Shown here in pieces: positions 1-8,801 of a stretch of DNA of 64,000 bases. The DNA lies in the NCBI RefSeq assembly GCF_002741105.1, contig NZ_NIQU01000009.1, forward strand, positions 108,698-172,697, given 5' to 3'. The translations under genes were made by a program, and so were the position numbers. Origin of the DNA: Pseudomonas sediminis (GTDB taxonomy: Bacteria; Pseudomonadota; Gammaproteobacteria; Pseudomonadales; Pseudomonadaceae). How positions within the stretch are numbered: position 1 is the stretch's first letter; every line of letters starts with the position of its first letter. The notes under the pieces were generated by a model. That model did no database searches. It was not told the origin of the DNA and was given only the letters and a program-made list of their open reading frames with translations.

Positions 1-664
1 GGCCGTGCTGGTCGTTGTAGGCCTTGAAATAGTCGACGTCGATCATCAGCAGCGACAGTTCGCTCTGATCGCGCAGGGCGCGGCTCCACTCGATCTCCAG
101 GTATTCGTCGAAGTAGCGGCGGTTGGCCAGGCCGGTGAGGCCGTCGGACTTGATCAGGCGCTGCAGCACCAGATTGGTATCGAGCAACTGCTGCTGGCTT
201 TCGCGCAGGGCGCGGTAGGCTTCGTCGCGCTGCAGCATGGTCAGGTAGGAGCGCGAGTGGTAGCGAATGCGCGCGAGCAACTCGATCACATCCGGCAGCT
301 TGACCAGGTAATCGTTGGCACCGGCGGTGAAGGCGGCGCTCTTGACCTTGGGGTCTTCCTTGGTCGACAGCACGATGATCGGCACATCGCGCAGGCCGGG
401 CGCCGCGCGGTACTGGGCGAGCAGCTCAAGGCCGTCGACACCGGGCATGATCAGGTCCTGCAGGATCACCGTCGGCTTGATCTGCTGAGCCACGCTCAGC
501 GCCTGGTGCGGGTCGGAGCAGAAGTGGAAGTCGATATCGCTCTCTTCACTCAGGGCACGTCGCACGGCTTCGCCGATCATGGCCTGGTCGTCGACCAGCA
601 GCACCATCATCGAATAGTCGGGCAAACCGTGATGATGGTTGGAGTTACCTTGAGGCCGTTGCAT
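1..664 (-). CDS. wspR: WspR diguanylate cyclase response regulator, partial (cut by window start)
   Basis: Output protein of the Wsp surface-sensing system: a cytoplasmic receiver-GGDEF protein that makes c-di-GMP when phosphorylated by WspE. Translating the reverse strand from the ATG at 664 gives about 221 residues. They hold a receiver domain with acidic pair LVDDQ near residues 24-27, phospho-acceptor Asp70 in VILQDLIMPG, and LSTKED with the conserved Lys. A linker helix follows, then the start of the GGDEF domain (DGLTGLANRRYFDEYL). The GG(D/E)EF catalytic loop and I-site lie beyond the window. Asp70 is the same position as in P. aeruginosa WspR. It is the last gene of the wsp operon, 61 nt after wspF. 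The identification is secure from sequence and context. Confidence 0.95.
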   Translation of the reverse strand, partial: MQRPQGNSNHHHGLPDYSMMVLLVDDQAMIGEAVRRALSEESDIDFHFCSDPHQALSVAQQIKPTVILQDLIMPGVDGLELLAQYRAAPGLRDVPIIVLSTKEDPKVKSAAFTAGANDYLVKLPDVIELLARIRYHSRSYLTMLQRDEAYRALRESQQQLLDTNLVLQRLIKSDGLTGLANRRYFDEYLEIEWSRALRDQSELSLLMIDVDYFKAYNDQHG

Positions 665-725
665 AAGCGCGTCTCCGCCTTTGTTTTCGTAGGTTACGCG
701 GCTGCTTTGGCCGCGGTTGGCGTTT

Positions 726-1730
726 TTAGCCCAGGCGCTCGATCAGGCGCGTGGGAATTCTGTCCAGGGCTAGTACTTCTGCTGCGGCACCCAGTGCCAC
801 GGCGGCCTTGGGCATGCCGTAGACGGCGCTGCTGGCCTGGTCCTGGGCGATGGTATGAAAGCCGCGTTCACGCATCAGCTTCAGGCCCCTGGCGCCATCG
901 CGGCCCATGCCCGTCAGCAACACGCCGATAGCATCACCTCGCCAGTAGGTGGCCACACTTTCGAAGAATACATCGATAGAGGGCCGGTAGACCTGATCGG
1001 CAGGTTCGCGTCGATAGACCAGGCGCCCCTCGGGCGCCAGATACAGGTGGTTGTTGGTGCCGGCCAGCAGCACGGTAGCCGGCTGCAACACTTCGCCTTC
1101 CCGCGCCAGGCGCACGGGTATGTGCGATTCACTGCCGAGCCACTGGGCCATGCCGGCGGCGAAGACTTCGTCGACATGCTGCACCAGCACGATGCTGGCA
1201 GGAAAATCCGCCGGGATCTGCCGCAGCAGTTCCACCAGTGAAGCCGGGCCGCCCGCCGATGCACCGATGGCCACCAGGCTCTTGCCACGGTTGTCGGCAC
1301 TGCGCACGGGCGTCGGTTTGACCGAGCGCGAGGTCTTGTGGCCGATCATCCAGGCGATGTTATGGATCTTGCGCCGCACGGTCGCGGCATCGAGCACCTG
1401 CTGCGGGCCAAGCGACGGCGCGGCAACCACATCCAGCGCACCGGCGCCCATGGCGTCGAACACCCGTGACATGTTGCGCTCGACATCCGAGGTGACGATG
1501 AGAATGGCGCAGGGGGTGTCGTGCATGATGCGTCGGGTCGCTTCCACGCCGTCCATGCCGGGCATTAGCATGTCCATCAGCAGCAGGTCGGGCAGGTCGT
1601 CGCGGCAGCGGCTGACCGCTTCCTCGCCATTGCTGGCGACCCAGATCAACTGGTACTCGGGTTCTGCCGCCAGCGCACGGCGCAGGGCTTCGACCGCCAG
1701 GGGCATGTCGTTGGCAATGGCGATCCTCAT
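726..1730 (-). CDS. wspF: WspF, CheB-type methylesterase of the Wsp system
   Basis: 334-residue CheB homologue: a receiver domain (phospho-acceptor Asp53 in LLLMDMLMPG) followed by a C-terminal methylesterase domain. The esterase triad is visible as the Ser in AIGASAGGPAS, the His in LVQHVDE and the Asp in LLTGMGRDGARG. By family knowledge, WspF removes methyl groups from the receptor WspA. It is the negative adaptation arm of the pathway, and its loss locks WspR on and gives wrinkly colonies. Its start overlaps the end of wspE by 4 nt, which suggests translational coupling. All key residues are present, so it looks functional. Confidence 0.95.
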   Translation of the reverse strand: MRIAIANDMPLAVEALRRALAAEPEYQLIWVASNGEEAVSRCRDDLPDLLLMDMLMPGMDGVEATRRIMHDTPCAILIVTSDVERNMSRVFDAMGAGALDVVAAPSLGPQQVLDAATVRRKIHNIAWMIGHKTSRSVKPTPVRSADNRGKSLVAIGASAGGPASLVELLRQIPADFPASIVLVQHVDEVFAAGMAQWLGSESHIPVRLAREGEVLQPATVLLAGTNNHLYLAPEGRLVYRREPADQVYRPSIDVFFESVATYWRGDAIGVLLTGMGRDGARGLKLMRERGFHTIAQDQASSAVYGMPKAAVALGAAAEVLALDRIPTRLIERLG

Positions 1731-3991
1731 TCGCGGGCCTCACCGATCAGGGTTTGTACGGCGTCCAGCAGTGCTTCGTCATGGAAGCTGGCCTTGGCCA
1801 GGTAATAGTCGGCGCCGGCCTCCAGGCCGCGGCGGCGATCTTCCTCGCGATCCTTGTACGACACCACCATCACTGGCAGCGAGCGCAGGCGTGGGTCCTG
1901 GCGCACTAGGGTGACCAGCTCGATACCGTCCATGCGCGGCATGTCGATATCGGTGATCAGCAGGTCGAAGGTCTCGGCACGCAGGGCGTTCCAGCCATCC
2001 ATGCCGTCGACGGCGACCGATACCTGATAACCGCGGCTGAGCAGCAGTTTGCGCTCCAGTTCGCGCACGGTGAGCGAGTCATCCACCACCAGCACGCGCT
2101 TGCTGACAGCCTGGCGCGCATGACTGGCATGGTCGACACGCTCCAGGTGACCGGTGCCGAGCAATTTACCCACCGAGTTGAGCAGGTCGTCGACGTCGAG
2201 GATCAGCACCGGCGTACCGTCGTGCAGCAGGGCACCGGCAGCAACGTCGCGCATCTTGCCCAGGCGTCCATCGAGGGGCATCAGCACCAGGGTGAACTCG
2301 CCAAGGAAGGCTTCGACCGCCAGGCCGTGATACTGCTCGCGGTCGCGAATCAGCACGATGGGGATGCTGTCATCATCGCCCTGTTTTTCATTGCATTGCA
2401 GCAGCTGTGCGGCGGAGATCAGGCCGACGTGCTCGTCCTCCAGCCAGAAGTGCTGGCGCCCCTCGAGCTGGACGATGGCGCTGCGTGGCAGGCGCAGCAT
2501 GCGTTCGATCTGCGCCAGCGGGAAGGCATAGGCCTCGCCGCCGATGGTCACTACCAGCGCGCGTACCACCGAGAGCGTCAATGGCAGTTCGAGGTGGAAC
2601 AGGCAGCCCTGGTCGGGGTTCTGCAGCAGCCGCACGTTGCCGCGCATGCGGCGAATCTCGTGTTGCACCACGTCGAGGCCGACACCGCGCCCGGAGACTT
2701 CGGTGACCTGCTGGCTCATGCTGAAACCGGGCAGGAAGAGGAAGGCCAGCAGCTCGTCCTCGGTCATCTGCTCGACCTGCTCGGCGGTGGCGAAACGGCG
2801 TTTGATCACCGCCTGGGCAACGCGTTCGAGGTCGATACCGGCGCCGTCGTCGCTGACCTCCAGCACCAGCATGCCGGCGTGATGACGCGCGCGCAGCTGA
2901 ACCACACCTTCTTCCGGCTTGCCCTTGCGAGCGCGTAGCGCCGGCGGCTCGATGCCGTGATCGACAGCGTTGCGCAGCAGGTGCGTCAGGGGGGCTTCCA
3001 GGCGCTCCAGCACGTCGCGGTCGACCTGAGTGTTTTCTCCCTCGATCTCCAGGCGCACCTGCTTGCCCAGCGAGCGGCCCAGGTCACGCAGCATGCGTGT
3101 CTGCCCGGTGAGCACATCGGCGAAGGGGCGCATGCGCGAAGCCAGGGCCAGGTCGTACAGTTGCTGCGTGCGTTGCCCGCCGTACCAGACGAAGTCGTCG
3201 AACAGTTCCTGATGGGCTTGCAGCTGTTGCTGGCATTCGATCAGCAGGTTGCGGCTCTCGGCGAACAGCGCCTGGGCGGAGGCGTCCAGGTCCGTGCCGA
3301 GCAGGTGCTCGCGCAGGCTCTCCAGGGTGCGGCGTGCCGACTCCTGCTGGCGCTTGAGGCGATGCAGCGAATCGTTCAGCGGCTTGGTGCGCTGGAATTC
3401 CACCAGCGATTTACCGGACAGGTCGATCAGGTGATCGAAGCGTTCGGCCGACACCCGCAATACGCGACTGATGCGTTCGTCGGCCACTGGTTCGGCGGGG
3501 GTGGCAGCGGTCGGCGTGGGCGTTTCCGGCAGGCTGGCCGGTTTGGCTTCGGCGACAAACGCGGCGCTTTCACCTGGTTGCACGCGCAGTGCCGGTACGG
3601 CGTTGCCAAGCAGCACCTGCAGACGTGTGGTGACGGTTTCTACACGTGCTTCCAGCTCGGCGTCCTGCTGTGCCTGGCCGATGCGCAGGAGCAGGTCGGA
3701 GCCTTGCAGCAGGGCGTCGATGTGGTCGGGCAGCAGGCGCAGCAGGCCTTCCTGGGCGGCGACCAGCAAGTCTTCCATGGCGTGGGCGACCTGCACGCCA
3801 TGGTCCAGGCCGACGATGCGCGCTGCGCCCTTGAGCGAGTGCGCGGCGCGCATGCAGGCTTCCAGCTGGCTGGCGTTGCTCGGGTCACGCTCGAGAATCA
3901 GCAGGCCGGTATCGAGCACCTGCTTCTGCGCCTCGGCCTCCAGCCGGAACAGGTCGAGTAGCGATGCATCCCTCATCTGGTCAGGTGTCAC
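1727..3991 (-). CDS. wspE: WspE, hybrid CheA-type histidine kinase
   Basis: 754-residue kinase that phosphorylates WspR and WspF. Domains in order: N-terminal Hpt with His51 in MRAAHSLKGAARIVG, a linker and dimerisation helices, a CheA-type ATPase (LLRNAVDHGIE, VSDDGAGID, GRGVGLDVV), a CheW-like domain, and a C-terminal receiver with Asp near residue 680 (DLLITDIDMPRMDG). The GTG at 3989-3991 was chosen as start: it forms a GTGA overlap with the wspD stop (3988-3990), and the protein then begins VTPDQMRDASLLDLF, as in known WspE. A longer reading from an ATG at 4060 adds 23 unlikely residues inside wspD. Confidence 0.95.
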   Translation of the reverse strand: MTPDQMRDASLLDLFRLEAEAQKQVLDTGLLILERDPSNASQLEACMRAAHSLKGAARIVGLDHGVQVAHAMEDLLVAAQEGLLRLLPDHIDALLQGSDLLLRIGQAQQDAELEARVETVTTRLQVLLGNAVPALRVQPGESAAFVAEAKPASLPETPTPTAATPAEPVADERISRVLRVSAERFDHLIDLSGKSLVEFQRTKPLNDSLHRLKRQQESARRTLESLREHLLGTDLDASAQALFAESRNLLIECQQQLQAHQELFDDFVWYGGQRTQQLYDLALASRMRPFADVLTGQTRMLRDLGRSLGKQVRLEIEGENTQVDRDVLERLEAPLTHLLRNAVDHGIEPPALRARKGKPEEGVVQLRARHHAGMLVLEVSDDGAGIDLERVAQAVIKRRFATAEQVEQMTEDELLAFLFLPGFSMSQQVTEVSGRGVGLDVVQHEIRRMRGNVRLLQNPDQGCLFHLELPLTLSVVRALVVTIGGEAYAFPLAQIERMLRLPRSAIVQLEGRQHFWLEDEHVGLISAAQLLQCNEKQGDDDSIPIVLIRDREQYHGLAVEAFLGEFTLVLMPLDGRLGKMRDVAAGALLHDGTPVLILDVDDLLNSVGKLLGTGHLERVDHASHARQAVSKRVLVVDDSLTVRELERKLLLSRGYQVSVAVDGMDGWNALRAETFDLLITDIDMPRMDGIELVTLVRQDPRLRSLPVMVVSYKDREEDRRRGLEAGADYYLAKASFHDEALLDAVQTLIGEARE

Positions 3992-4671
3992 GCGAGGCTC
4001 CCGATCATGGTTTGCAGCAACTGTTTGTCGTCGAGCAGGGTAATGCTCTGGTCCTGCCATTGCAGGACGCCGGCGGTGAAACGGCTGATGGCGCGCTTGT
4101 CGTCATGTTTGGTGCTACTGATGCGCGCTACGGGGATGCGCTGGATGCCGCTGACTTCATCCACCGGTGTCACCAGCGGGCCACTGCCGCTTTCCAGAAT
4201 CAGCATTCGCGGTATCACCCGGCGTTCGCTGCGGCGCGCATCCTGTGGTGTGTCGAGGTCGAGCAGCTCGGCCAGCGACAAGCAGGCGACCAGGGTGCCG
4301 CGCACGTTGGTTACACCTAGAAGGCCACGGCTGTTGCGGTGCGGCAGCACGTGAATCGGCGATACCGGCATGACTTCGGCCAGGCAGCGCGTGGCGATGG
4401 CCAGCCATTGCTCGCCAAGGCGGAAAATCAGTAGCGAGCGCTGTTCGCCCTGCGCCTCTTGAGTTTCGCCCTGGCCGTAGTCGTCATCGCCACGCTCCAG
4501 CGTGCTGCCGTAACGGTCGAGCAGGGCGATGGCCGCCGCGCCGTAAACCTCGCAGTTGCGGCAATGGATATGTCGCTCCAGCTGCGGGCAACTCTTGTCG
4601 CCGAATACGCCGATGCGATTCCAGCAGTCGTCGACGGTGGGTTGGCTGTATAGCTGGTCCTGATCAGTCAC
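3988..4671 (-). CDS. wspD: WspD, CheW-like coupling protein
   Basis: 227-residue CheW-fold scaffold that couples the receptor WspA to the kinase WspE. The N-terminal 65 residues contain a cysteine-bearing stretch (CPQLERHIHCRNCEVYG) typical of WspD. The CheW domain follows (LLIFRLGEQWLAIATRCL, then GVTNVRGTLVACLSL and IPRMLILE). It is one of two CheW proteins in the operon, the other being WspB. Its start overlaps the end of wspC by 8 nt and its stop overlaps the wspE GTG start, so coupled translation is likely. Confidence 0.93.
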   Translation of the reverse strand: MTDQDQLYSQPTVDDCWNRIGVFGDKSCPQLERHIHCRNCEVYGAAAIALLDRYGSTLERGDDDYGQGETQEAQGEQRSLLIFRLGEQWLAIATRCLAEVMPVSPIHVLPHRNSRGLLGVTNVRGTLVACLSLAELLDLDTPQDARRSERRVIPRMLILESGSGPLVTPVDEVSGIQRIPVARISSTKHDDKRAISRFTAGVLQWQDQSITLLDDKQLLQTMIGSLA

Positions 4672-5911
4672 CTTCGCCTACCTCGGGGTTCTGCGCTCGT
4701 CGATACAGGCGCTGGGCGCCGCTCTGGTCGCCTTGCGCTTCCAGGTGTGCGGCCAGATGAGTGAGCGCCTCACGGTGCTGTGGTTCGAGATAGATCGCCT
4801 TGCGGTAGTAGGCGCAGGCCTGATCGCCCTGGCCTGCCGCGTCGCACAGCAGGCCCAGCCAGTAATAGGCTATGGCGCTGGGGCCGTTCTGCTGCAAGTG
4901 CTGCTCAGTGCGCTGGCGCGCCTCGTCGGTGCGGCCGGCGTTGGCCAGGCTGGCCACGTCGGCCCAGGTATCCGTTACGACCGTTGCCGGCACCGCTGCG
5001 CTGAGTGTTCTGCCCTGCGGTCGTGGTCGGCTTGGCGGGACAGGGCGCGGTACTGTAACCACCGCCGGGCGCGTACGCGGGGCAGGCGCTCGTGGTGCTG
5101 CGCTGATGGGCGTCTGGGCCGGGGCCAGGCGAAAGGCGAAAGTCTGCTGCCGGCCCAGCGCCTGCAAGCCGTTCTGGCTGGCCAGGCTGGCCTCGGCTGG
5201 GCCGATGAATAGCGTGCCGCCTTCTTGCAGTTGGCGCTTGAGCAGCTCCAGCACGCGCACCTGGGTTGGGCGGTCGAAGTAGATCAGCAGGTTGCGGCAG
5301 AAGATGAAGTCGTAGCTGGGCTCGCCAGCGAACAGGCTGGGATCGAGCAGGTTACCGGTGCGCAGCCTGACGCATGTGCGCACCCGCTCGTCGAGGAGAA
5401 AACTTCCGGCGTCCTGCTCGTGAAAGAAACGATCGCGAAAGGCCAGGGCATCGCCGCGGAACGAGTTACGCCCGTAGAGGCCCTTGCGAGCTTGCTCCAG
5501 CACTTTGTCGCTGACGTCCAGCGCGTCGATCTGGAACTGCTCGGCGGAAAAGCCGGCATCGAGCAGGGTCATGGCGATGGAGTAGGGCTCTTCACCGCTG
5601 GAACTGGGCAGGCTGATCAGGCGCAGCGGCCGACCGCCATGCAACTGCGCATGGCGCTCCTGAGCCAGGCTGGCCAGCGCATTGAACGACTCCGGGTAGC
5701 GGAAGAACCAGGTTTCCGGCACCACCACCGCTTCCACCAACGCCTGCTGTTCGCGCGTCGAGCCGCCGAGGGTGGTCCAGTAGCCTTCCAGGTTCTGCTG
5801 GCCGAGGGCGCTCATGCGTTGGCGCACGGCGCGTTCGATCACCGTGCGGCCGACCGATTCGGCTTCCAGGCCGATACGGCTTTTCAGCAGGCGCTCGATA
5901 TGCTCGATCAT
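4664..5911 (-). CDS. wspC: WspC, CheR-type methyltransferase with TPR tail
   Basis: 415-residue CheR homologue that methylates WspA using S-adenosylmethionine. The CheR all-alpha N-domain comes first (residues 1-75). The Rossmann methyltransferase domain follows (RLISLPSSSGEEPYSIAM as SAM motif, and FIFCRNLLIYFD). Then come a Pro/Arg-rich linker (about 275-315) and tetratricopeptide repeats (about 320-405, including YYWLGLLCDAAGQGDQAC). A TPR tail is usual for WspC-type CheR proteins and is thought to help it find its receptor. WspC opposes WspF. wspB ends 4 nt upstream. Confidence 0.94.
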   Translation of the reverse strand: MIEHIERLLKSRIGLEAESVGRTVIERAVRQRMSALGQQNLEGYWTTLGGSTREQQALVEAVVVPETWFFRYPESFNALASLAQERHAQLHGGRPLRLISLPSSSGEEPYSIAMTLLDAGFSAEQFQIDALDVSDKVLEQARKGLYGRNSFRGDALAFRDRFFHEQDAGSFLLDERVRTCVRLRTGNLLDPSLFAGEPSYDFIFCRNLLIYFDRPTQVRVLELLKRQLQEGGTLFIGPAEASLASQNGLQALGRQQTFAFRLAPAQTPISAAPRAPAPRTRPAVVTVPRPVPPSRPRPQGRTLSAAVPATVVTDTWADVASLANAGRTDEARQRTEQHLQQNGPSAIAYYWLGLLCDAAGQGDQACAYYRKAIYLEPQHREALTHLAAHLEAQGDQSGAQRLYRRAQNPEVGEGD

Positions 5912-5915
5912 GCCG

Positions 5916-6410
5916 TCAGCCCTGGTCCGCAGGTTGGAACAGCAGGGCGCGTACCTCGTCGTCGAGCAACCCGGCGACCTCGATGCGCTGGATCATGCCA
6001 CGGGCATCACGCTGCAGCGGCCCCAGGTAGTCCGCCTGGCCTGCTTCCAGGCCGCTGGCCTTGAACGCCTCACTGGGCAGGCGCAGGGTGTCGGTGGCCT
6101 GCTCCAGAATCAGCCCTAGCACTGGCGACTGCTCACCCAGCTGCAGGTCGAAGCGCACCAGCACCACGCGTGTGCTGCTACGGGATTGGGCGGCGCGCCC
6201 CAGCACGCGACGGCTGAGATCGATCACTGGGGTCACTCGGCCGCGATGCTCGAACAACCCGGCTACCCACAGCGGCGCTTCGGGCACCTGTTTCAGACGG
6301 CGTAGCGGCAGCACTTCGACCACCTGACTGGCGGGAAGGGCGTAGCGATCATCACCGAGCGTGAACTGCAGGTGCAGCTCACCCGCTGCTGCTTTGCTGG
6401 GGGCTGGCAT
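5916..6410 (-). CDS. wspB: WspB, CheW-like coupling protein
   Basis: 164-residue single-domain CheW protein (LQFTLGDDRYALPASQVVEV, GLFEHRGRVTPVIDLSRRVLG, TRVVLVRF, LGLILEQ). It links WspA to WspE in the receptor array. It sits between wspA (2-nt gap) and wspC (4-nt gap), in the same operon. It differs from WspD in lacking the extra N-terminal Cys region. Confidence 0.93.
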   Translation of the reverse strand: MPAPSKAAAGELHLQFTLGDDRYALPASQVVEVLPLRRLKQVPEAPLWVAGLFEHRGRVTPVIDLSRRVLGRAAQSRSSTRVVLVRFDLQLGEQSPVLGLILEQATDTLRLPSEAFKASGLEAGQADYLGPLQRDARGMIQRIEVAGLLDDEVRALLFQPADQG

Positions 6411-6412
6411 GT

Positions 6413-8050
6413 TCAGACCTTGAAGCGGCTGACGCCAACGCGCAGGTTGTTGGCCACCTGGTTGAGTTCATCGATGGCGGCGCCAGCCTGACGCAGCGAA
6501 TCGACGGTCTGGCTGCTGGCTTCACCGAGCTGCACCAATGCCTGGTTGATCTGTTCGGCGCCGGTGGACTGCGCCTGCATGCCTTCGTTGACCATCTGGA
6601 TACGCGGCGCGAGGGCCTGCACCTGCTGAATGATCTGGCTGAGCTGGTCGCCCATCTGCGCCATCTCGCCGATGCCGCGGCGCACTTCTTCGGAGAACTT
6701 GTCCATGCCCATCACGCCGGCCGATACGGCGGACTGGATCTCGCGCACCATCTGCTCGATGTCGTAGGTGGCCACGGCGGTCTGGTCGGCCAGGCGGCGC
6801 ACTTCCACGGCCACCACGGCGAAGCCCTTGCCGTACTCGCCGGCTTTCTCCGCCTCGATGGCGGCGTTGAGTGACAGCAGGTTGGTCTGATCGGCCACCT
6901 TGACGATGGTGGTGACCACCTGGGTGATGTTGCCGGCCTTCTCGTTGAGGATCGACAGCTTGCCGTTGACTACATCGGCTGCACCCATCACCTGGTGCAT
7001 GATCTCTTCCATGCGCGCCAGGCCCAGCTGACCGGTGCCAGCGAGAATCGAGGTCTGCTCGGCGTTGTCCGATACCTCGCCCATGGTGCGGACCAGATCG
7101 CGCGAGGTGGCCGCGATCTCCCGTGAAGTTGCGCCTATTTCAGTGGTGGTGGCAGCGGTCTCGGTGGCCGTGGCCTGCTGCTGGCGCGAGGTGGCAGCGA
7201 TCTCGGTGACCGAGGTGGTCATCTGCACCGCTGAGCGCTGGGCGTTGCCGACCAGGTTCTTGAGCTCGCCGACCATGCTGTTGAAACCCAGCTCGATGGC
7301 GTTGAATTCGTCGCGGCGGTGCATGTCGAGTTTCGCCGACAGGTCGCCGCTTTCCAGGGATTTGAGGATGCTGACGATGCGGTTCACGGGGGTGGTGATG
7401 GCGCTCATCAGCAGCCAGCCGCAGACGGCGGAGACGAGGATGGCCAGCAGGATGGCGATCAGTAACCCCGCTTCCATGATCCGCACTGCGCTGCGAATCT
7501 CACGCGCGGCGGCATCGGCCTGGCCGCGATTCATTTCGATCAGCTCGCTCAGCAGGCTTTCACCTTTTTCCCACTCGGGAAACACGCGTTCGGCGCTGAA
7601 TTGGCGAGCCTGTTTGGGTGCAAGGCTCGGCAGGCTATCGAGCAATTGTCCGTGCCGGTTCAGATACTGGTGCTGCACCTGACGGAACTGTTCGGCCAGC
7701 GCCAGCTCCTGCTCGTCTGCCGTGGCACTCTGGTAGCGGCCGAACTCCTCGTCGAGCGCCTGCATCTGCGTGGCGAACTGGTCGCGGTAGTTGTCCAGCA
7801 GGGTGGCAACGTCTTCATCGACGGCGCGCAACAGCAAGCGGCGAGTGTCGAGCATGTGACGGGACCAGAGCTCTTGTGTCTTGCTCGGGTAATACAGGCC
7901 CGGGATCGACTCGCTGCGGATGCCATTGGCCTCGTTCTCGATCTTGACCAGGCGCATGTAGGAGACGCCGGCCAGCAGGACCAGAATGGCGATGATCAGC
8001 AGGAAGCTGACGATGATTCGATTGCGTACGGTCAGGTTCATCATATCCAC
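6413..8050 (-). CDS. wspA: WspA, methyl-accepting chemoreceptor-like surface sensor
   Basis: 545-residue inner-membrane receptor and first gene of the wsp operon. TM1 lies near residues 10-32, a periplasmic four-helix-type domain near 33-190, and TM2 near 193-217 (LLIAILLAILVSAVCGWLL). A HAMP domain follows (ITTPVNRIVSILKSLESGDLS), then a long coiled-coil signalling domain whose hairpin tip reads EYGKGFAVVAVEVRRLADQT. By family knowledge, WspA clusters on surface contact and activates WspE. Translation may begin at either of two close Met codons (MDMMNLTVRN); the difference is three residues. No convincing promoter motif could be picked in the 100 nt upstream. Confidence 0.94.
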   Translation of the reverse strand: MDMMNLTVRNRIIVSFLLIIAILVLLAGVSYMRLVKIENEANGIRSESIPGLYYPSKTQELWSRHMLDTRRLLLRAVDEDVATLLDNYRDQFATQMQALDEEFGRYQSATADEQELALAEQFRQVQHQYLNRHGQLLDSLPSLAPKQARQFSAERVFPEWEKGESLLSELIEMNRGQADAAAREIRSAVRIMEAGLLIAILLAILVSAVCGWLLMSAITTPVNRIVSILKSLESGDLSAKLDMHRRDEFNAIELGFNSMVGELKNLVGNAQRSAVQMTTSVTEIAATSRQQQATATETAATTTEIGATSREIAATSRDLVRTMGEVSDNAEQTSILAGTGQLGLARMEEIMHQVMGAADVVNGKLSILNEKAGNITQVVTTIVKVADQTNLLSLNAAIEAEKAGEYGKGFAVVAVEVRRLADQTAVATYDIEQMVREIQSAVSAGVMGMDKFSEEVRRGIGEMAQMGDQLSQIIQQVQALAPRIQMVNEGMQAQSTGAEQINQALVQLGEASSQTVDSLRQAGAAIDELNQVANNLRVGVSRFKV

Positions 8051-8152
8051 GTGCCCTGGCTGATCAATTTACCCATCAACTACAGCATACCGGCACATTG
8101 CCGTTTTGCCTGGGTGTAACGAATTTGTACAGGTTGCCTGGTGAAAGGCAAT

Positions 8153-8180
8153 AAAAAAGCCGGCTTGTGGCCGGCTTTTA
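8153..8180 (-). terminator. Intrinsic terminator of ppa
   Basis: The 10-bp inverted repeat AAAAGCCGGC / GCCGGCTTTT (arms 8155-8164 and 8170-8179, 5-nt loop) is followed, read on the minus strand, by a T-rich run. It lies 16-40 nt past the ppa stop codon and upstream of wspA. It separates the ppa transcript from the wsp operon. Confidence 0.85.
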
Positions 8181-8195
8181 GGAGGTGGTCAGGGC

Positions 8196-8723
8196 TTATT
8201 TTTGGTAAGCCGCGACTGCCTTGTTGATCAGGCCACGGGCTTCTTCAGCGCCGCCCCAGCCTTCTACCTTGACCCACTTGCCCTTCTCCAGATCCTTGTA
8301 GTTCTCGAAGAAGTGCTTGATCTGCTCGATCAGCAGCGCGGGCAGGTCGGTGTATTCCTGAACGTCTTTGTACAGAACGGTCAGTTTGTCGTGCGGAACG
8401 GCAACCAGCTTGGCATCGCCGCCGGCTTCGTCGCTCATGTGCAGTACGCCGACCGGACGAGCGCGGATCACCGAACCCGGCGCGACCGGATAAGGAGTCA
8501 CGACCAGCACGTCGAGGGGGTCGCCGTCGTCAGCCAGAGTGTGCGGGATGAAACCGTAGTTGGCCGGGTAGAACATCGGGGTGGCCATGAAGCGATCGAC
8601 CATCAGGCAATCGGTGTCATGGTCGATTTCGTATTTGATCGGCGCGTGGTTGGCCGGGATTTCGATGGCAACGTAGATGTCGTTCGGCAGGTCTTTACCA
8701 GCCGGGATCTTGCTGTAGCTCAT
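8196..8723 (-). CDS. ppa: Inorganic pyrophosphatase (family I)
   Basis: 175-residue soluble enzyme hydrolysing pyrophosphate to two phosphates, which drives nucleic-acid and aminoacyl-tRNA synthesis forward. The family signature with metal-binding aspartates is present (DDGDPLDVLVVTP), together with FMATPMFYPANYGFIP upstream and the C-terminal GWGGAEEARGLI. Length matches the bacterial family (about 175). It is a single-gene unit with its own -10 element upstream and a terminator downstream. Confidence 0.97.
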   Translation of the reverse strand: MSYSKIPAGKDLPNDIYVAIEIPANHAPIKYEIDHDTDCLMVDRFMATPMFYPANYGFIPHTLADDGDPLDVLVVTPYPVAPGSVIRARPVGVLHMSDEAGGDAKLVAVPHDKLTVLYKDVQEYTDLPALLIEQIKHFFENYKDLEKGKWVKVEGWGGAEEARGLINKAVAAYQK

Positions 8724-8761
8724 GGGGGAAACTCCCAGGGAGGGCCAAAAAAGTGGGGCGC

Positions 8762-8767
8762 ATTATA
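8762..8767 (-). promoter_or_regulatory. -10 element of the ppa promoter
   Basis: A perfect TATAAT on the minus strand, 39 nt before the ppa ATG, inside the context CGCCTATAATG. No good -35 is visible 16-18 nt upstream. The same CGCCTATAATG context recurs before miaB (61009-61014) and before the lrgA region (32246-32251). Confidence 0.6.
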
Positions 8768-8801
8768 GGCGTATTCGCACTGCGTTACTACGGCGGCCTA
8801 C

